Part shown: in pieces, positions 19,334-28,839 of the stretch
Position numbering within the stretch: the first letter of the stretch is position 1
Layout of the letters: the number at the start of each line of letters is the position of its first letter
Assembly (NCBI GenBank): GCA_037046615.1
Contig: JBAOHD010000014.1
Location: forward strand, 1-64,000
Direction of reading: 5' to 3'
DNA length: 64,000 nucleotides
From: Phosphoribacter sp037046615
GTDB taxonomy: Bacteria > Actinomycetota > Actinomycetes > Actinomycetales > Dermatophilaceae
Notes under the pieces: generated by a model
What the model was told of the DNA's origin: nothing
Database searches by the model: none
Seen by the model: the letters and a program-made list of their open reading frames with translations, nothing else
Translations under genes and position numbers: made by a program

Positions 19334-20352
19334 CAACGACCGAGGGCATCGAGGGTGACGAAGGTGTAGCCCGAGGCGGCAAGCCGACGGATGATCTCCG
19401 GGAGGGCGTCGGCGTCGAGCGTGCTGTTGTCGGTCGGATGCCCACCGAGGTGCATGAGGACGATCTCGCCCGCGCGTTGCGCGCCGACGACGCGGTCGGT
19501 CACCTTCGCGGCCGTCTGGCCCCCGCTCGTGCCCTGCCAACCGAGGCTGTCCACCGTCCATCCGACCGCGATATAGCCCGCGTCGTTGACGGTCTTGAGG
19601 GTCGCGGAGGTGGATTCCCCGAAGGGGAACCGGAAGAACGGCATACCGGCTCCGGCACCGACCGCGCTGATCTGCGCGCGCGTCCGATCGAGCTGTCCCT
19701 GGACCGCGCTGGTGCCGAGCGTGGGCAGGTGCGGATGGTCCCACGTGTGGTTGCCGACCGGGCCGATCGACGCGAGGGTCGCGACGAGTCTGGGATTGGC
19801 CTGCGCGAACTTCCCCGTGACGAAGAAGCTCGCGGGCACACCCGCCGCCCGCAGGGTCGCGACGATCCGTGCCGCGCCGCGGGCATCCGCACCACCATCA
19901 AACGTCAGCGCGACCCGCTTCTGGGTGCCGGGCAGGGTGGTAACAATCTTCCCGGCATACCTCGCCGCGAGCGCGCTGGGATTGGGGTATGCCGTGGGGC
20001 TCGGTGACGGCGAGGGGCGGGCTGTGGTGACCGCCGCCGTGGGTGCCGGCGACACCGGCGGTGCGGTTGCGGCGGTTGCGCCGGTGGTCGTGGCGCTTGC
20101 GCCGGTGGTCGTGGCGCTTGCGCCGGTGGTCGTGGCGCTTGCGCCGGTGGTCGTGGCGCTTGCGCCGGTGGTCGTGGCCGAGCCGGTCGGGGTCGTCGAC
20201 CAAGCGGTCGAGGGAGAGGTGATGCTCCCCTGGTCGGGTGCCGAGCAGGCGACTGTCGCGGGCGCTAAGCCCGTCAGGGCCACCACCACCGCGAGGTGAG
20301 CGGGGCGCGCGATGCTCCGGCGCCGCCGCTCACCTCGGGTCAGGTCAGTCAC
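19333..20352 (-). CDS. Lipoprotein polysaccharide deacetylase (NodB/CE4 family)
   Basis: The GTG at 20352 overlaps the metY stop by 8 bases. The N-terminus is a lipoprotein signal with lipobox ending ATVAC. A Thr/Ala-rich linker follows, containing five near-identical 7-residue repeats (TTTGASA type), then a NodB domain of about 190 aa. Its motif 1 is VALTFDGGAD, so the second Asp of the classic TFDD is Gly. Motif 2 is NHTWDHPHL and motif 3 FRFPFGES; it ends with GEIVLMHLGGHP and TFVTLDALGR. Predicted cell-surface hydrolase acting on N-acetylated glycans such as peptidoglycan. The altered motif 1 is seen in other actinobacterial members, but metal binding may differ. Confidence 0.88.
   Translation of the reverse strand: MTDLTRGERRRRSIARPAHLAVVVALTGLAPATVACSAPDQGSITSPSTAWSTTPTGSATTTGASATTTGASATTTGASATTTGASATTTGATAATAPPVSPAPTAAVTTARPSPSPSPTAYPNPSALAARYAGKIVTTLPGTQKRVALTFDGGADARGAARIVATLRAAGVPASFFVTGKFAQANPRLVATLASIGPVGNHTWDHPHLPTLGTSAVQGQLDRTRAQISAVGAGAGMPFFRFPFGESTSATLKTVNDAGYIAVGWTVDSLGWQGTSGGQTAAKVTDRVVGAQRAGEIVLMHLGGHPTDNSTLDADALPEIIRRLAASGYTFVTLDALGR
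20076..20180. repeat. Five tandem 21-bp units in the deacetylase linker
   Basis: The unit TTGCGCCGGTGGTCGTGGCGC starts at 20076, 20097, 20118, 20139 and 20160. It encodes the 7-residue Thr/Ala/Gly/Ser repeat of the surface linker on the minus strand. Near-identity of the copies suggests recent slippage, so repeat number may vary between strains. Confidence 0.9.
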
Positions 20353-21666
20353 GAGCTGCGGCAAACCCCTGCTCAAGGTCGGCGATGATGTCGTCGACGT
20401 GTTCGATGCCCACGGCCAACCGGATGAGGCCGGGGGTGACACCTGCGGCAAGACGTTCGGCGTCCCCACCCTGGGAGTGGGTCGTCGACGCGGGATGGAT
20501 CACCAGCGAGCGCACATCACCAATGTTAGCCACGTGGCTGTGCAGGGTCAGCGCCTCGACGAACTTCTTGCCTGCCTCGACCCCGCCCGAGATCTCGAAT
20601 GCCAGCACCGCACCCGAGCCCTTCGGGCAATACTGTCTGGGCGAGTTCGTAGTTGTCGCTGCTCGGCAACGACGCCCAACGCACGAACTCGACCTGGTCG
20701 TGCCCGTCGAGGAACTCGGCGACCGAACGGGTGTTGGCCAGGTGGCGGTCCAGGCGCAGGCTGAGGGTTTCGATGCCCTGACCGATGAGGAAGGCGTTGA
20801 AGGGAGACACGGCGGGACCGAGGTCGCGCAGCAGTTGGACGCGAGCCTTGAGGATGAAGGCAAGGTTCGCCCCGAGCGCCGACCCGACGCCGAGGTCGCG
20901 GGCAAAGACGCAGCCCGTGATAGCTCGGGTCCGGGGTGTTGTAGTTGGGGAACTTCGCGGGGTCGGCGGCGAAGTCGAAGGTGCCTCCGTCGACGATCGC
21001 TCCGGCCACCGACGTGCCATGGCCACCGAGATACTTCGTCGCCGAGTGCAGGACGATGTCGGCGCCCCACTCCAACGGCCGGATGAGATAGGGCGTCGCG
21101 ATCGTGTTGTCGACGATGAGCGGCACCCCTGCCTCGTGCGCGACGGCTGCGACCCCTTCGATGTCGAGGACGTCGGCCTTGGGGTTGGCGATCGACTCGC
21201 CGAAGAACAGCTTGGTGTTGGGCTGGACTGCTGCCCGCCACGAGTCGAGATCGCGCTGGATTCTCGACGAAGGACACCTCGATGCCGTATCTTCGGCGAG
21301 GGTGTATTTGAGCAGGTTCGCAGGTGCCGCCGTAGAGGTCGGGGCTGGCGCACGACGTGGTCGCCGGCTTCGGCGATATTGAGGATGGCGAGGGTCGTGG
21401 GCGGCCTGGCCTGATGCGACCAGGAGCGCCCCGACGCCACCTTCGAGGGCCGCGATCTTCTGCTCGATCGCGTCCTGCGTGGGGTTCATGATGCGGGTGT
21501 AGATGTTGCCGAACTCTTTGAGCGCGAACAGGTTTGCTGCGTGGTCGGTGTCGTTGAAGACGTAGGACGTGGTCTGGTAGATCGGCAACGCCCGGGCGCC
21601 CGTCGCGGTGTCAGCGCTCTGGCCGGCGTGGATCTGGCGGGTTTCGAAAGCCCAGGTGTCACTCAT
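20345..21666 (-). CDS. metY: O-acetylhomoserine sulfhydrylase MetY, frame broken
   Basis: PLP enzyme that makes homocysteine from O-acetylhomoserine and sulfide, so it uses the MetX product. The ATG at 21666 follows GAAAGGG; the N-terminus is MSDTWAFETRQIHAGQ. Conserved pieces seen: ALPIYQTTSYVFND, GNIYTRIMNPTQDA, ALEGGVGALLVASGQAA, VDNTIATPYLIRPLEWGADI and the PLP lysine motif SATKYLGGHGTS; a C-terminal FVEALTLHSHVANIGDVRSL is followed by HPASTTHSQ. These lie in three frames with at least four shifts between 21400 and 20600. Length after correction, about 440 aa, is normal. A SAM-IV riboswitch precedes it. The downstream deacetylase start overlaps its stop. Confidence 0.88.
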
Positions 21667-21737
21667 CGAGATGCCCTTTCGTGGCGTCGATGCCGCGGCT
21701 GTCGCGGTCATCACTGTCGGTGCCGGAGCCCATGGCC

Positions 21738-21850
21738 CCGCGCTTGCCTTCGCCCGGGTGGGCGAGAGCCAGGTCTTCACCCGGGGCACCCCACCGCGGT
21801 GGAGGGTTGCCGATCAGCAAGCCGGGGCTGGGCGCTGACACTCATGACCT
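21738..21850 (-). ncRNA. SAM-IV-type riboswitch upstream of metY
   Basis: The minus-strand leader reads AGGUCAUGAGUGUCAGC, CCCCGGCUUGCUGAUCGGCA, ACCCUCC, GCGGUGGGGUGCCCCGGGUG and GAAGACCU, closing P1 as AGGUC/GACCU. A hairpin CGCCC/GGGCG and the sequence GGCAAGCGCGG follow, the latter shared with the metX copy. About 70 nt separate the aptamer from the metY start. Expected effect is repression of the metY operon when SAM is plentiful. Assigned by eye. Confidence 0.87.
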
Positions 21851-21856
21851 CAGGTA

Positions 21857-21862
21857 ACTCTA
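21857..21862 (-). promoter_or_regulatory. Candidate -10 element for the metY operon
   Basis: TAGAGT on the minus strand just upstream of the riboswitch. A weak TTCGTG lies 17 bases further upstream as a possible -35. The start of transcription would fall at the riboswitch 5' end. Confidence 0.35.
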
Positions 21863-21936
21863 GGCAATGGCGTCCATAACACGAAATCACGATCTCTCAT
21901 GGTGGACCAAGCCCGGCGGGGGGAGAGAATGGCGTC

Positions 21937-22981
<1,045 letters not shown>

Positions 22982-23023
22982 CCGCTGGCTGACTCGACCC
23001 GCGGCACTGGCTACACTCCGAGC

Positions 23024-23701
23024 GTGTCCGACCCGTCGCCAGACACCCGTGCCGCGCGTCGTCGCGTCACCCGCGCTGGGGTGACGCGGTTCTTCGGCCT
23101 CTTCGGGGACGACCTCGACCGCGGCACGCTGTCCCTCCTCCTTGCTGGCGGGCTTTTCGCCGGGATCGGGGCCACCGGCGGGTGGGCAGGGGCGGATGCG
23201 GTCGAGCAGGCGGTCCCGGTGGCGGCAGCCAGTACCGTCGCGAGCGCCGCGCCGCTCGACGTCACGGTCAAGAAGGCGTATGCCGCGGACGCCATCCCCA
23301 CGCTCGCGCCAGCCAAAGCAAGCTCGCGCTTCCTGCTCGTGACCGTCACGGTGACCAATACGTCCGTCCGACCGGTCGAGGCCCGGATTGCTGCGGCGAG
23401 CTTCCAGGTGGACGCTCCAGGCCTGCGCTATCTCGGCCGCGTCGTCGAGCCGCCCGCGGCCCGACCCGAGATCGTCAGAGCAGTCGACGGTTCGGCGCTG
23501 GGAGCCTTGCAGCCAGGGGTCACCCAAAACCTCGCCCTCATCTGGGAGCAGGACGTGACCGCTGCGACGCCTCAGAAGGTGACCGTCACGGCACTCAGCC
23601 ACACCTGGCGGACCTCCGCATTGGACGGCTCGAAGCAGTGGCTCGACCCCACCGCCGGAGCCACCGTGACCCTTCCCGTCGAGCCCTTGCCGAAGGTCTG
23701 A
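23024..23701 (+). CDS. Membrane-anchored protein of unknown function, first of three
   Basis: 225 aa. A basic cytoplasmic N-terminus (~33 residues) is followed by one transmembrane helix (LSLLLAGGLFAGIGATGGW) and an extracellular beta-rich domain. That domain has SSRFLLVTVTVTNTS, reminiscent of the DUF4352/immunoglobulin-like fold of actinobacterial surface proteins, then QVDAPGLRYLGRVVEPP. No catalytic motif. One base separates its stop from the next start, so the three genes to 24928 form an operon. Confidence 0.75.
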   Translation: MSDPSPDTRAARRRVTRAGVTRFFGLFGDDLDRGTLSLLLAGGLFAGIGATGGWAGADAVEQAVPVAAASTVASAAPLDVTVKKAYAADAIPTLAPAKASSRFLLVTVTVTNTSVRPVEARIAAASFQVDAPGLRYLGRVVEPPAARPEIVRAVDGSALGALQPGVTQNLALIWEQDVTAATPQKVTVTALSHTWRTSALDGSKQWLDPTAGATVTLPVEPLPKV

Positions 23702-23702
23702 C

Positions 23703-24299
23703 ATGGCACCCACCGAGCGCTCTCTCACCGGGGTCGTCGTCATCGCTGCCTTGGCGATTGGACTTGCCGTGACCTCCCGCCTACCCAGCGCTGAAGCCAT
23801 TGCGTCGAGGCCTTTCGTCCGCCACGCCGCGCTGGGCTCGCCGGTGCCGATGCGGACCGGCGTCATCACCGTCGATGCCATCGACGCCACGACGGCAGTG
23901 AAACAGTCCGGGACGACCGTGAAGACGAGCGCTCACTGGCTCCTCGTGACGCTGCGGTTCACGGCAGCCCGGGAGCCTGCCGCATTGGCGGGGATGACCA
24001 TCCGCGCGGCCGACGGACGCACCTACTCTGCCACTCGCCCGCTCCAATCCACGTGCGGCTCAGGTCAACCCGGCATCACGATCCGGTGCACCATCCCGTT
24101 CGAGCTCCCCGGTGACGCCCTCGAAGGCGCCCATCTCCTCGTGCCTGCCGCGCTGCTGGGTGCAGGCGCCGGGGATGACCTCGCGGACGTCGACCTGGAC
24201 ATCAGCGCCGCCCGAGCCGCCGAACTCCGGGCCATCACCGAGCCCAAGCCCGTCACGGCCGTCACCGTCATCGGCTCCACAGGGGGTGAGACGTCGTGA
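23703..24299 (+). CDS. Membrane-anchored protein of unknown function, second of three
   Basis: 198 aa with an N-terminal hydrophobic anchor (GVVVIAALAIGLAVTSRL) and an extracellular domain of the same style as its neighbours: SAHWLLVTLRFTA, then a candidate Cys pair in STCGSGQPGITIRCTIPFEL. The domain architecture resembles the preceding protein, though sequence similarity is low by eye. Its stop overlaps the next start as GTGA. Function unknown. Confidence 0.75.
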   Translation: MAPTERSLTGVVVIAALAIGLAVTSRLPSAEAIASRPFVRHAALGSPVPMRTGVITVDAIDATTAVKQSGTTVKTSAHWLLVTLRFTAAREPAALAGMTIRAADGRTYSATRPLQSTCGSGQPGITIRCTIPFELPGDALEGAHLLVPAALLGAGAGDDLADVDLDISAARAAELRAITEPKPVTAVTVIGSTGGETS

Positions 24300-24928
24300 C
24301 CGACCTGCGGACCGGACCCCGCCGCGCGTGGTGGCGGCGTAACCGCCTCGCGGTGGCCGCGCTGCTGCCCATGCTCGTGCTGGCGATGGGTGCATCATCG
24401 TTCCGTTACGCCACGATCTATCGGCCGACGACGTTCAGTCAGGGGCAGATCTCCACGACGGCAAGCCACCGCTTCGTCGCTGCCGAGACCATCGGTGAGG
24501 TCACCATCACGCGCGACGTCACCCTCACCGTGACATCGCTGTCGAGCACGGACCGCGCCGGATCCGTGGCCGCTGCACCCGGCACCTCCGTGCATCAGGT
24601 CGAGTTGCGCTTCGCCGCGGCACCGGACGTCCCGCTGAGCCAGTGCGTCGTGGAACTCCTCGACGCGAAGGGACGGGTGTTCGGCACGACCGGCGGCAAG
24701 GTGACGGCCGGCACGTCCCGCGACGACACGGCATACCCCGACTGCACTCCACCCGACGCGCCGGGACCCCAGCTTGACCTCGATGGCTCGGTCCTGCCGC
24801 CGAGCGGCTCGCCGCGCCCTGGGACCTGGCCGGTCACCGCATTCATCGCGATGCCCACGGGCGTGACCCCGGTCGCGGTGCGCGTGCACTGGGGCCCGCC
24901 CCATTTCGCAGAACTACGCCTCGGCTGA
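24296..24928 (+). CDS. Membrane-anchored protein of unknown function, third of three
   Basis: 210 aa from a GTG overlapping the previous stop. A basic start TGPRRAWWRRNR precedes a transmembrane helix (LAVAALLPMLVLAMGASSF). The extracellular domain contains VHQVELRFAAAPDVPLSQC and YPDCTPPDAPGPQL, with two cysteines that could pair. It ends HWGPPHFAELRLG and overlaps the convergent next gene by 15 bases. The three products may form one surface complex; this is inference from the operon only. Confidence 0.75.
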   Translation: MTDLRTGPRRAWWRRNRLAVAALLPMLVLAMGASSFRYATIYRPTTFSQGQISTTASHRFVAAETIGEVTITRDVTLTVTSLSSTDRAGSVAAAPGTSVHQVELRFAAAPDVPLSQCVVELLDAKGRVFGTTGGKVTAGTSRDDTAYPDCTPPDAPGPQLDLDGSVLPPSGSPRPGTWPVTAFIAMPTGVTPVAVRVHWGPPHFAELRLG

Positions 24929-26191
24929 CTCCTGCGCTGACGGCATCCCGGCGGGCTGGTTGGACCGGATCGCGGTGATGATGCGGTTGACCGCCGCCGC
25001 GAGCAGGACGGAGGCCAGGACGAAGTAGACGCCTCGCGCGACGAGGCTGACATACGGTTGGTATGCCGCGCCGCGCAACGCCTCCTGCGGGCCGAGGACC
25101 TCCCGTGCGGCCCACACCACGCCCAGCTGAGAGATTCCCGCCGCGACGAAGGTCAGGCACACGAGCACCATCGGGATCACCCCTGCGCCCGCCACCTTGG
25201 CCAAGGCACCCACGGTCGACCGGACGGGCTTGGCGAGCGGGTCGACCACCGCGGCGACCGCGCTGCGCACCCGGCTCGGCAGGCGCTGGGCGAGCTGGGC
25301 GAGCTGGGCCGGCTGCCGTGCGAGGTCGCCGGTGTGCGGACCCCGTGGTGCGGACAGCCGGTGACCATAGATCAGGGCCCCGATGGCCAACCACGCGACG
25401 GGCACGATGACGAGGTCCCCCATGGCGCCCAAGAGGGCGGCGATCGCATCCCGCACGGCGAGAAGCGGTTTCGCGAGCGGTCCGGCTATCCCGACGAGAC
25501 CCTCCCACCAGTCGGTGACGGTTGCGACGACGAGCCGCGAGCCGACCCATTCGGTGAGTTCCTCCCGGCGGCTCGCGATCGATGCTGCGACGGTCACCAT
25601 CCACAGCGCTTCGACATAGCCGCCGATCGCCGCCCAGCGCCACGACCGTGCCCCGAGACCGTAGCCAGCGATGACGCGACGGAGGACGAGCGCCACGAGG
25701 ACGACGCTCACGAGTTGCCAGCCGGAGGCGATCAGGGCCCGGGAGTAGTCGGCGGTGAGCGGCTGGGAGACGGCCTCGTCGAGGGTGGTGTCGTGGATGA
25801 ATTGGACGGTGTCTTCGCGGAGCAGGCCTTGTGCGCTGTATACCGCGAGGAAGGGGATGAGGACGCCAGTCGCCACGGTCCAGTGCGTCCGAGCTCGGTC
25901 GGCTCGCGAGCCTGCCGCGAGGTCGCCGCCAAACGCCGGCAGGGACTCGCCGGCGACGCGGATCATGGCGACCAGCGCGACGAGCGTCGCGAGGGTGGCC
26001 AGCGGCACGATGAGCACGCCCAACGTCGAGCTGCGGTCGCTGACCCAACTGGCCAGCCAGAGGAAGCCCATCCGCAGGGTTGCGCCCCCCAGATAGAGCA
26101 CGACGAGCACCGGCCAATGCCGCGCGAGCGCCCGTGCGGCATCAGCGATCACCTCGCCGAGAGCGCGCACACCCTCCCGCAGGAATCCCAC
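24914..26191 (-). CDS. Multi-pass membrane protein of unknown function
   Basis: 425 aa with about eight hydrophobic segments, including WPVLVVLYLGGATLRMGFLW, VLIVPLATLATLVALVAMI, LVSVVLVALVL, LVIVPVAWLAIGALIYG, VIPMVLVCLTFVAAGISQL and VYFVLASVLLAAAVNRII. Between them lies a soluble loop rich in Ala/Gln. The C-terminus is Ala/Glu-rich. No transporter signature was recognised. It follows ppk2 by 13 bases on the same strand, so the two may be cotranscribed. Confidence 0.75.
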   Translation of the reverse strand: MGFLREGVRALGEVIADAARALARHWPVLVVLYLGGATLRMGFLWLASWVSDRSSTLGVLIVPLATLATLVALVAMIRVAGESLPAFGGDLAAGSRADRARTHWTVATGVLIPFLAVYSAQGLLREDTVQFIHDTTLDEAVSQPLTADYSRALIASGWQLVSVVLVALVLRRVIAGYGLGARSWRWAAIGGYVEALWMVTVAASIASRREELTEWVGSRLVVATVTDWWEGLVGIAGPLAKPLLAVRDAIAALLGAMGDLVIVPVAWLAIGALIYGHRLSAPRGPHTGDLARQPAQLAQLAQRLPSRVRSAVAAVVDPLAKPVRSTVGALAKVAGAGVIPMVLVCLTFVAAGISQLGVVWAAREVLGPQEALRGAAYQPYVSLVARGVYFVLASVLLAAAVNRIITAIRSNQPAGMPSAQESAEA

Positions 26192-26204
26192 CGAGCGGGC
26201 CAGG

Positions 26205-27221
26205 TCAGACCGTCAGCTGGGGGCGGATCGGGCGCTCACCCTCGTCGAAGACGAGCTCGGGGCGACCGACAATGAGCGGGTCGGGGGAACCGACGACAGC
26301 GAGGTCCTTGTCGGGGTAGTCGACCCGCGACAACAGCACCCGCATCGCCTCGAGACGGGCGCGCTTCTTGTCGTTGGACTTGATCACCGTCCAGGGGGCT
26401 TCCTTGGTGTCGGTGTAGAAGAACATCGCTTCCTTGGCCTGGGTGTAGGCGTCCCACTTGTCCAGGCTGGCGAGGTCGGTCGGTGACAGCTTCCATTGGC
26501 GCACCGGGTCGATCTTGCGTCGCTCGAACCGCCGCAACTGCTCGGCCCGGCCGACGGAGAACCAGAGCTTGACGAGCGTGACCCCCGAGCCGATGAGCAT
26601 CTTCTCGTAGGCCGGGCATTGCCGCAGGAACTCGAGGTATTCAGCCGGGGTGCAGAAGCCCATGACGCGCTCCACACCCGCGCGGTTGTACCAAGACCGG
26701 TCCATGAGGACGATCTCGCCGGCGGCCGGCATATGCACGGCGTAGCGCTGGAAGTACCACTGGGTGAGCTCGCGATCGGTCGGCTTCTCAAGCGCGACGA
26801 CCCGGGCACCACGGGGGTTGAGATGCTCCATGAAGCGCTTGATCGCACCACCCTTGCCGGCGGCGTCGCGGCCTTCGAAGACCACGACGATCTTCATCCC
26901 GGAGTCCTTGACGTGCTTTTGCAGCTTGAGCAACTCGATCTGCAGGAGCCGCTTGGTCGCTTCGTATTCTGCGAGCTTGAGCTTCTTCGTATAGGGGTAG
27001 TTCTGCCGCCACGCGACCGGGTCGGGGTCGAGCGGCTCACCCGGCACGTAGCGCAGCTTCGCGTCGTCACTGTCCTGCTCGAGGAGCATGCGATTGCGCA
27101 GCTCATCAAGGGTCTCGGGAGTCGGCGTGAAGGTCGATGTCGAAAACACGAACTCTCCGTCGTCGACCACCTGACCGAGAGTCTCGGACGGCTTGACGTG
27201 CCCTGCCTGCTCGTCGGACAT
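26205..27221 (-). CDS. ppk2: Polyphosphate kinase 2 (PPK2)
   Basis: 338 aa from the ATG at 27221 with GGAAGG upstream; the frame stays open further upstream but without a ribosome site. PPK2 transfers phosphate between polyphosphate and nucleotides. The single P-loop kinase domain has Walker A FEGRDAAGKGGAIKR, the lid/second motif EKPTDRELTQWYFQRY, Walker B VLMDRSWYNRAGVERVMGF and the end region KDLAVVGSPDPLIV. An N-terminal extension of about 70 residues precedes it, as in many actinobacterial PPK2s. This would fit an organism that stores polyphosphate, but PPK2 is widespread. Confidence 0.93.
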   Translation of the reverse strand: MSDEQAGHVKPSETLGQVVDDGEFVFSTSTFTPTPETLDELRNRMLLEQDSDDAKLRYVPGEPLDPDPVAWRQNYPYTKKLKLAEYEATKRLLQIELLKLQKHVKDSGMKIVVVFEGRDAAGKGGAIKRFMEHLNPRGARVVALEKPTDRELTQWYFQRYAVHMPAAGEIVLMDRSWYNRAGVERVMGFCTPAEYLEFLRQCPAYEKMLIGSGVTLVKLWFSVGRAEQLRRFERRKIDPVRQWKLSPTDLASLDKWDAYTQAKEAMFFYTDTKEAPWTVIKSNDKKRARLEAMRVLLSRVDYPDKDLAVVGSPDPLIVGRPELVFDEGERPIRPQLTV

Positions 27222-27311
27222 TCCCTGACCTTCCTCGCGTGAATTTTGGCTGTGCCGATCGTAGGGGAAGCCTGCTCGTGAGACGTGGGTGGGTTCGTGT
27301 TGACTTGCCCC

Positions 27312-27752
27312 ATGAGCGACGAGGAATACCTCCCCAGCGCGAGCCGCTGGGTCCGTGACCAGGTCAGCGAGATCGAGCGCGCCGGCGACACGTCGGTGGT
27401 GGGCGTCGCCGGCCGTCATGTCGTCCTCATGAGCGTGCGTGGCCGGGTGTCGGGCAAGCTGCGGAAGGTGCCCGTCATGCGGGTCGTCCACGGGGGGACG
27501 TATGCCGCGGTGGCCAGCCTGGGGGGTGCCCCGCAGGATCCACAGTGGGCGCCCAATCTGCGCGCCAACCCCGATGTCGAGGTGCAGGACGGCCGCACGG
27601 TCGTCTCGCTGCGGGCGCGGGAGATCGTCGACCCGCACGAGCGCGCCCTGTGGTGGTCGCGAGCGGTGGCGGCGTTTCCCGACTACGCGGCATACCAGCA
27701 GCGGACGACCCGCGTGATCCCGATCTTCCTCCTTGAGCCCCGGAGCGAGTGA
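27312..27752 (+). CDS. Deazaflavin (F420)-dependent nitroreductase-family protein
   Basis: 146 aa from ATG 27312. It shows the split beta-barrel pattern of the Ddn/DUF385 family: VVLMSVRGRVSGKLRKVPVM, VVHGGTYAAVASLGGAP, PQWAPNLRANPDVEVQDG and an end IPIFLLEP. Such proteins use F420 or bind similar flavins; the substrate cannot be read from sequence. Its stop is 29 bases from the operator of the next gene. Confidence 0.85.
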   Translation: MSDEEYLPSASRWVRDQVSEIERAGDTSVVGVAGRHVVLMSVRGRVSGKLRKVPVMRVVHGGTYAAVASLGGAPQDPQWAPNLRANPDVEVQDGRTVVSLRAREIVDPHERALWWSRAVAAFPDYAAYQQRTTRVIPIFLLEPRSE

Positions 27753-27780
27753 CGAGATCATCTCCCTCCACCGGGCCTAA

Positions 27781-27805
27781 ATGTGATATCAAATAGATGT
27801 CACAT
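27781..27805. promoter_or_regulatory. 25-bp inverted-repeat operator upstream of the SPFH gene
   Basis: ATGTGATATC-aaata-GATGTCACAT: 9 of 10 positions are symmetric around a 5-base A/T spacer, ending 19 bases before the ATG at 27825. It stands out against the GC-rich surroundings. The downstream ribbon-helix-helix protein is a natural candidate to bind it, which would make the pair autoregulated. The assignment of the binder is inference. Confidence 0.75.
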
Positions 27806-27824
27806 CACGCGCTCTGGAGGAGCC

Positions 27825-28829
27825 ATGACACGCAGTACCACTCCCATCCCGGCCTCCCCCGCCGAGGACCCCGCCGCTGACGCAGCCGCGGACCCCATCT
27901 CCCAACCCCTCGCCACTACCCCGGTCGGCCACTCCGGCGCTCGGGTCAACGTCATCGAACGCCCGGCATGGTTCGTCGACGGGTTCCTCGCACTCTTCAT
28001 CGGCGTCGCTCTCGTGGGCTTCACCATCTGGCGCATCGTCGCGCTCGCCACAGCCCCGGTCACGAATCCGTCTGCAGGCGACGTCGTCGGCACTGTCCTG
28101 CCGCTGGTCCTGGCGACCTTCGTGTTCAGCGCCGTGAGCATCGTCCAACCCGGGCAGACCAAGGTCGTCCAGTTTTTCGGTCGCTACGTCGGCACGGCAC
28201 GGCGCCCCGGCTTGCTCATGCTTCTTCCGCTGACGACCAAGCGGAAGGTCTCGGTGCGGGTCAACAACTTCGAGACCAACGCCCTCAAGGTCAACGACGC
28301 CGACGGCAACCCCGTCGAGATCGCAGCGATCGTCGTGTGGCAGGTCGCGGACACGGCCAAGGCGTCTTTCGCCGTCGAGTCCTACGCGGAGTTCGTCAAG
28401 GTTCAATCCGAGGCGGCCCTCCGACACGTCGCGACGAGCAAGCCCTATGACGACCCCGACGGCGGGGGCGAATCCCTGCGTGGGTCCACCGACATCGTCT
28501 CCGAGGAACTCGCGCACGAGGTTGCCGAGCGCGTCCGCGTCGCGGGTGTCGAGATCATCGAGGTCCGGATCTCGCACCTGGCCTACTCCCCCGAGATCGC
28601 CCAGGCGATGCTCCAGCGACAGCAGGCGTCGGCGATCATTGCCGCTCGCTCGAAGATCGTCGACGGCGCCGTCGGCATGGTCGAGATGGCCCTGTCCCGG
28701 CTTGAGGCCGACTCGATCGTCGAGCTCGACGACGAGCGCAAGGCCGCGATGGTCTCCAACCTTCTGGTGGTCCTGTGCAGTGAGGCCAAGGCGTCTCCGG
28801 TCGTCAACGCGGGCAGCCTCTACCACTAG
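27825..28829 (+). CDS. SPFH/Band 7 domain membrane protein
   Basis: 334 aa; the ATG at 27825 follows CTGGAGGAG. A Pro/Ala-rich N-terminus (~45 residues) precedes two membrane-spanning segments (VDGFLALFIGVALVGFTIW and VLPLVLATFVFSAVSIV). The SPFH domain follows: QPGQTKVVQFFGRYVGTARRP, LPLTTKRKVSVRVNNFETNA, VEIAAIVVWQVADTAKA, then a coiled helical region ending in YSPEIAQAMLQRQQASAIIA. SPFH proteins form membrane microdomain scaffolds or protease adaptors. It is followed 10 bases later by a DNA-binding protein, an arrangement seen in other actinobacteria. Confidence 0.92.
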   Translation: MTRSTTPIPASPAEDPAADAAADPISQPLATTPVGHSGARVNVIERPAWFVDGFLALFIGVALVGFTIWRIVALATAPVTNPSAGDVVGTVLPLVLATFVFSAVSIVQPGQTKVVQFFGRYVGTARRPGLLMLLPLTTKRKVSVRVNNFETNALKVNDADGNPVEIAAIVVWQVADTAKASFAVESYAEFVKVQSEAALRHVATSKPYDDPDGGGESLRGSTDIVSEELAHEVAERVRVAGVEIIEVRISHLAYSPEIAQAMLQRQQASAIIAARSKIVDGAVGMVEMALSRLEADSIVELDDERKAAMVSNLLVVLCSEAKASPVVNAGSLYH

Positions 28830-28839
28830 GCCGTCCTGA

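Noticed and set aside
20076..20180. Possible CRISPR array
   Set aside because: The units are directly abutting 21-bp repeats without spacers and are coding in the deacetylase linker.
27781..27805. CRP-type site (TGTGA...TCACA)
   Set aside because: The half-sites are 13 bases apart instead of 6, and the symmetric repeat extends beyond them; a local RHH operator fits better.
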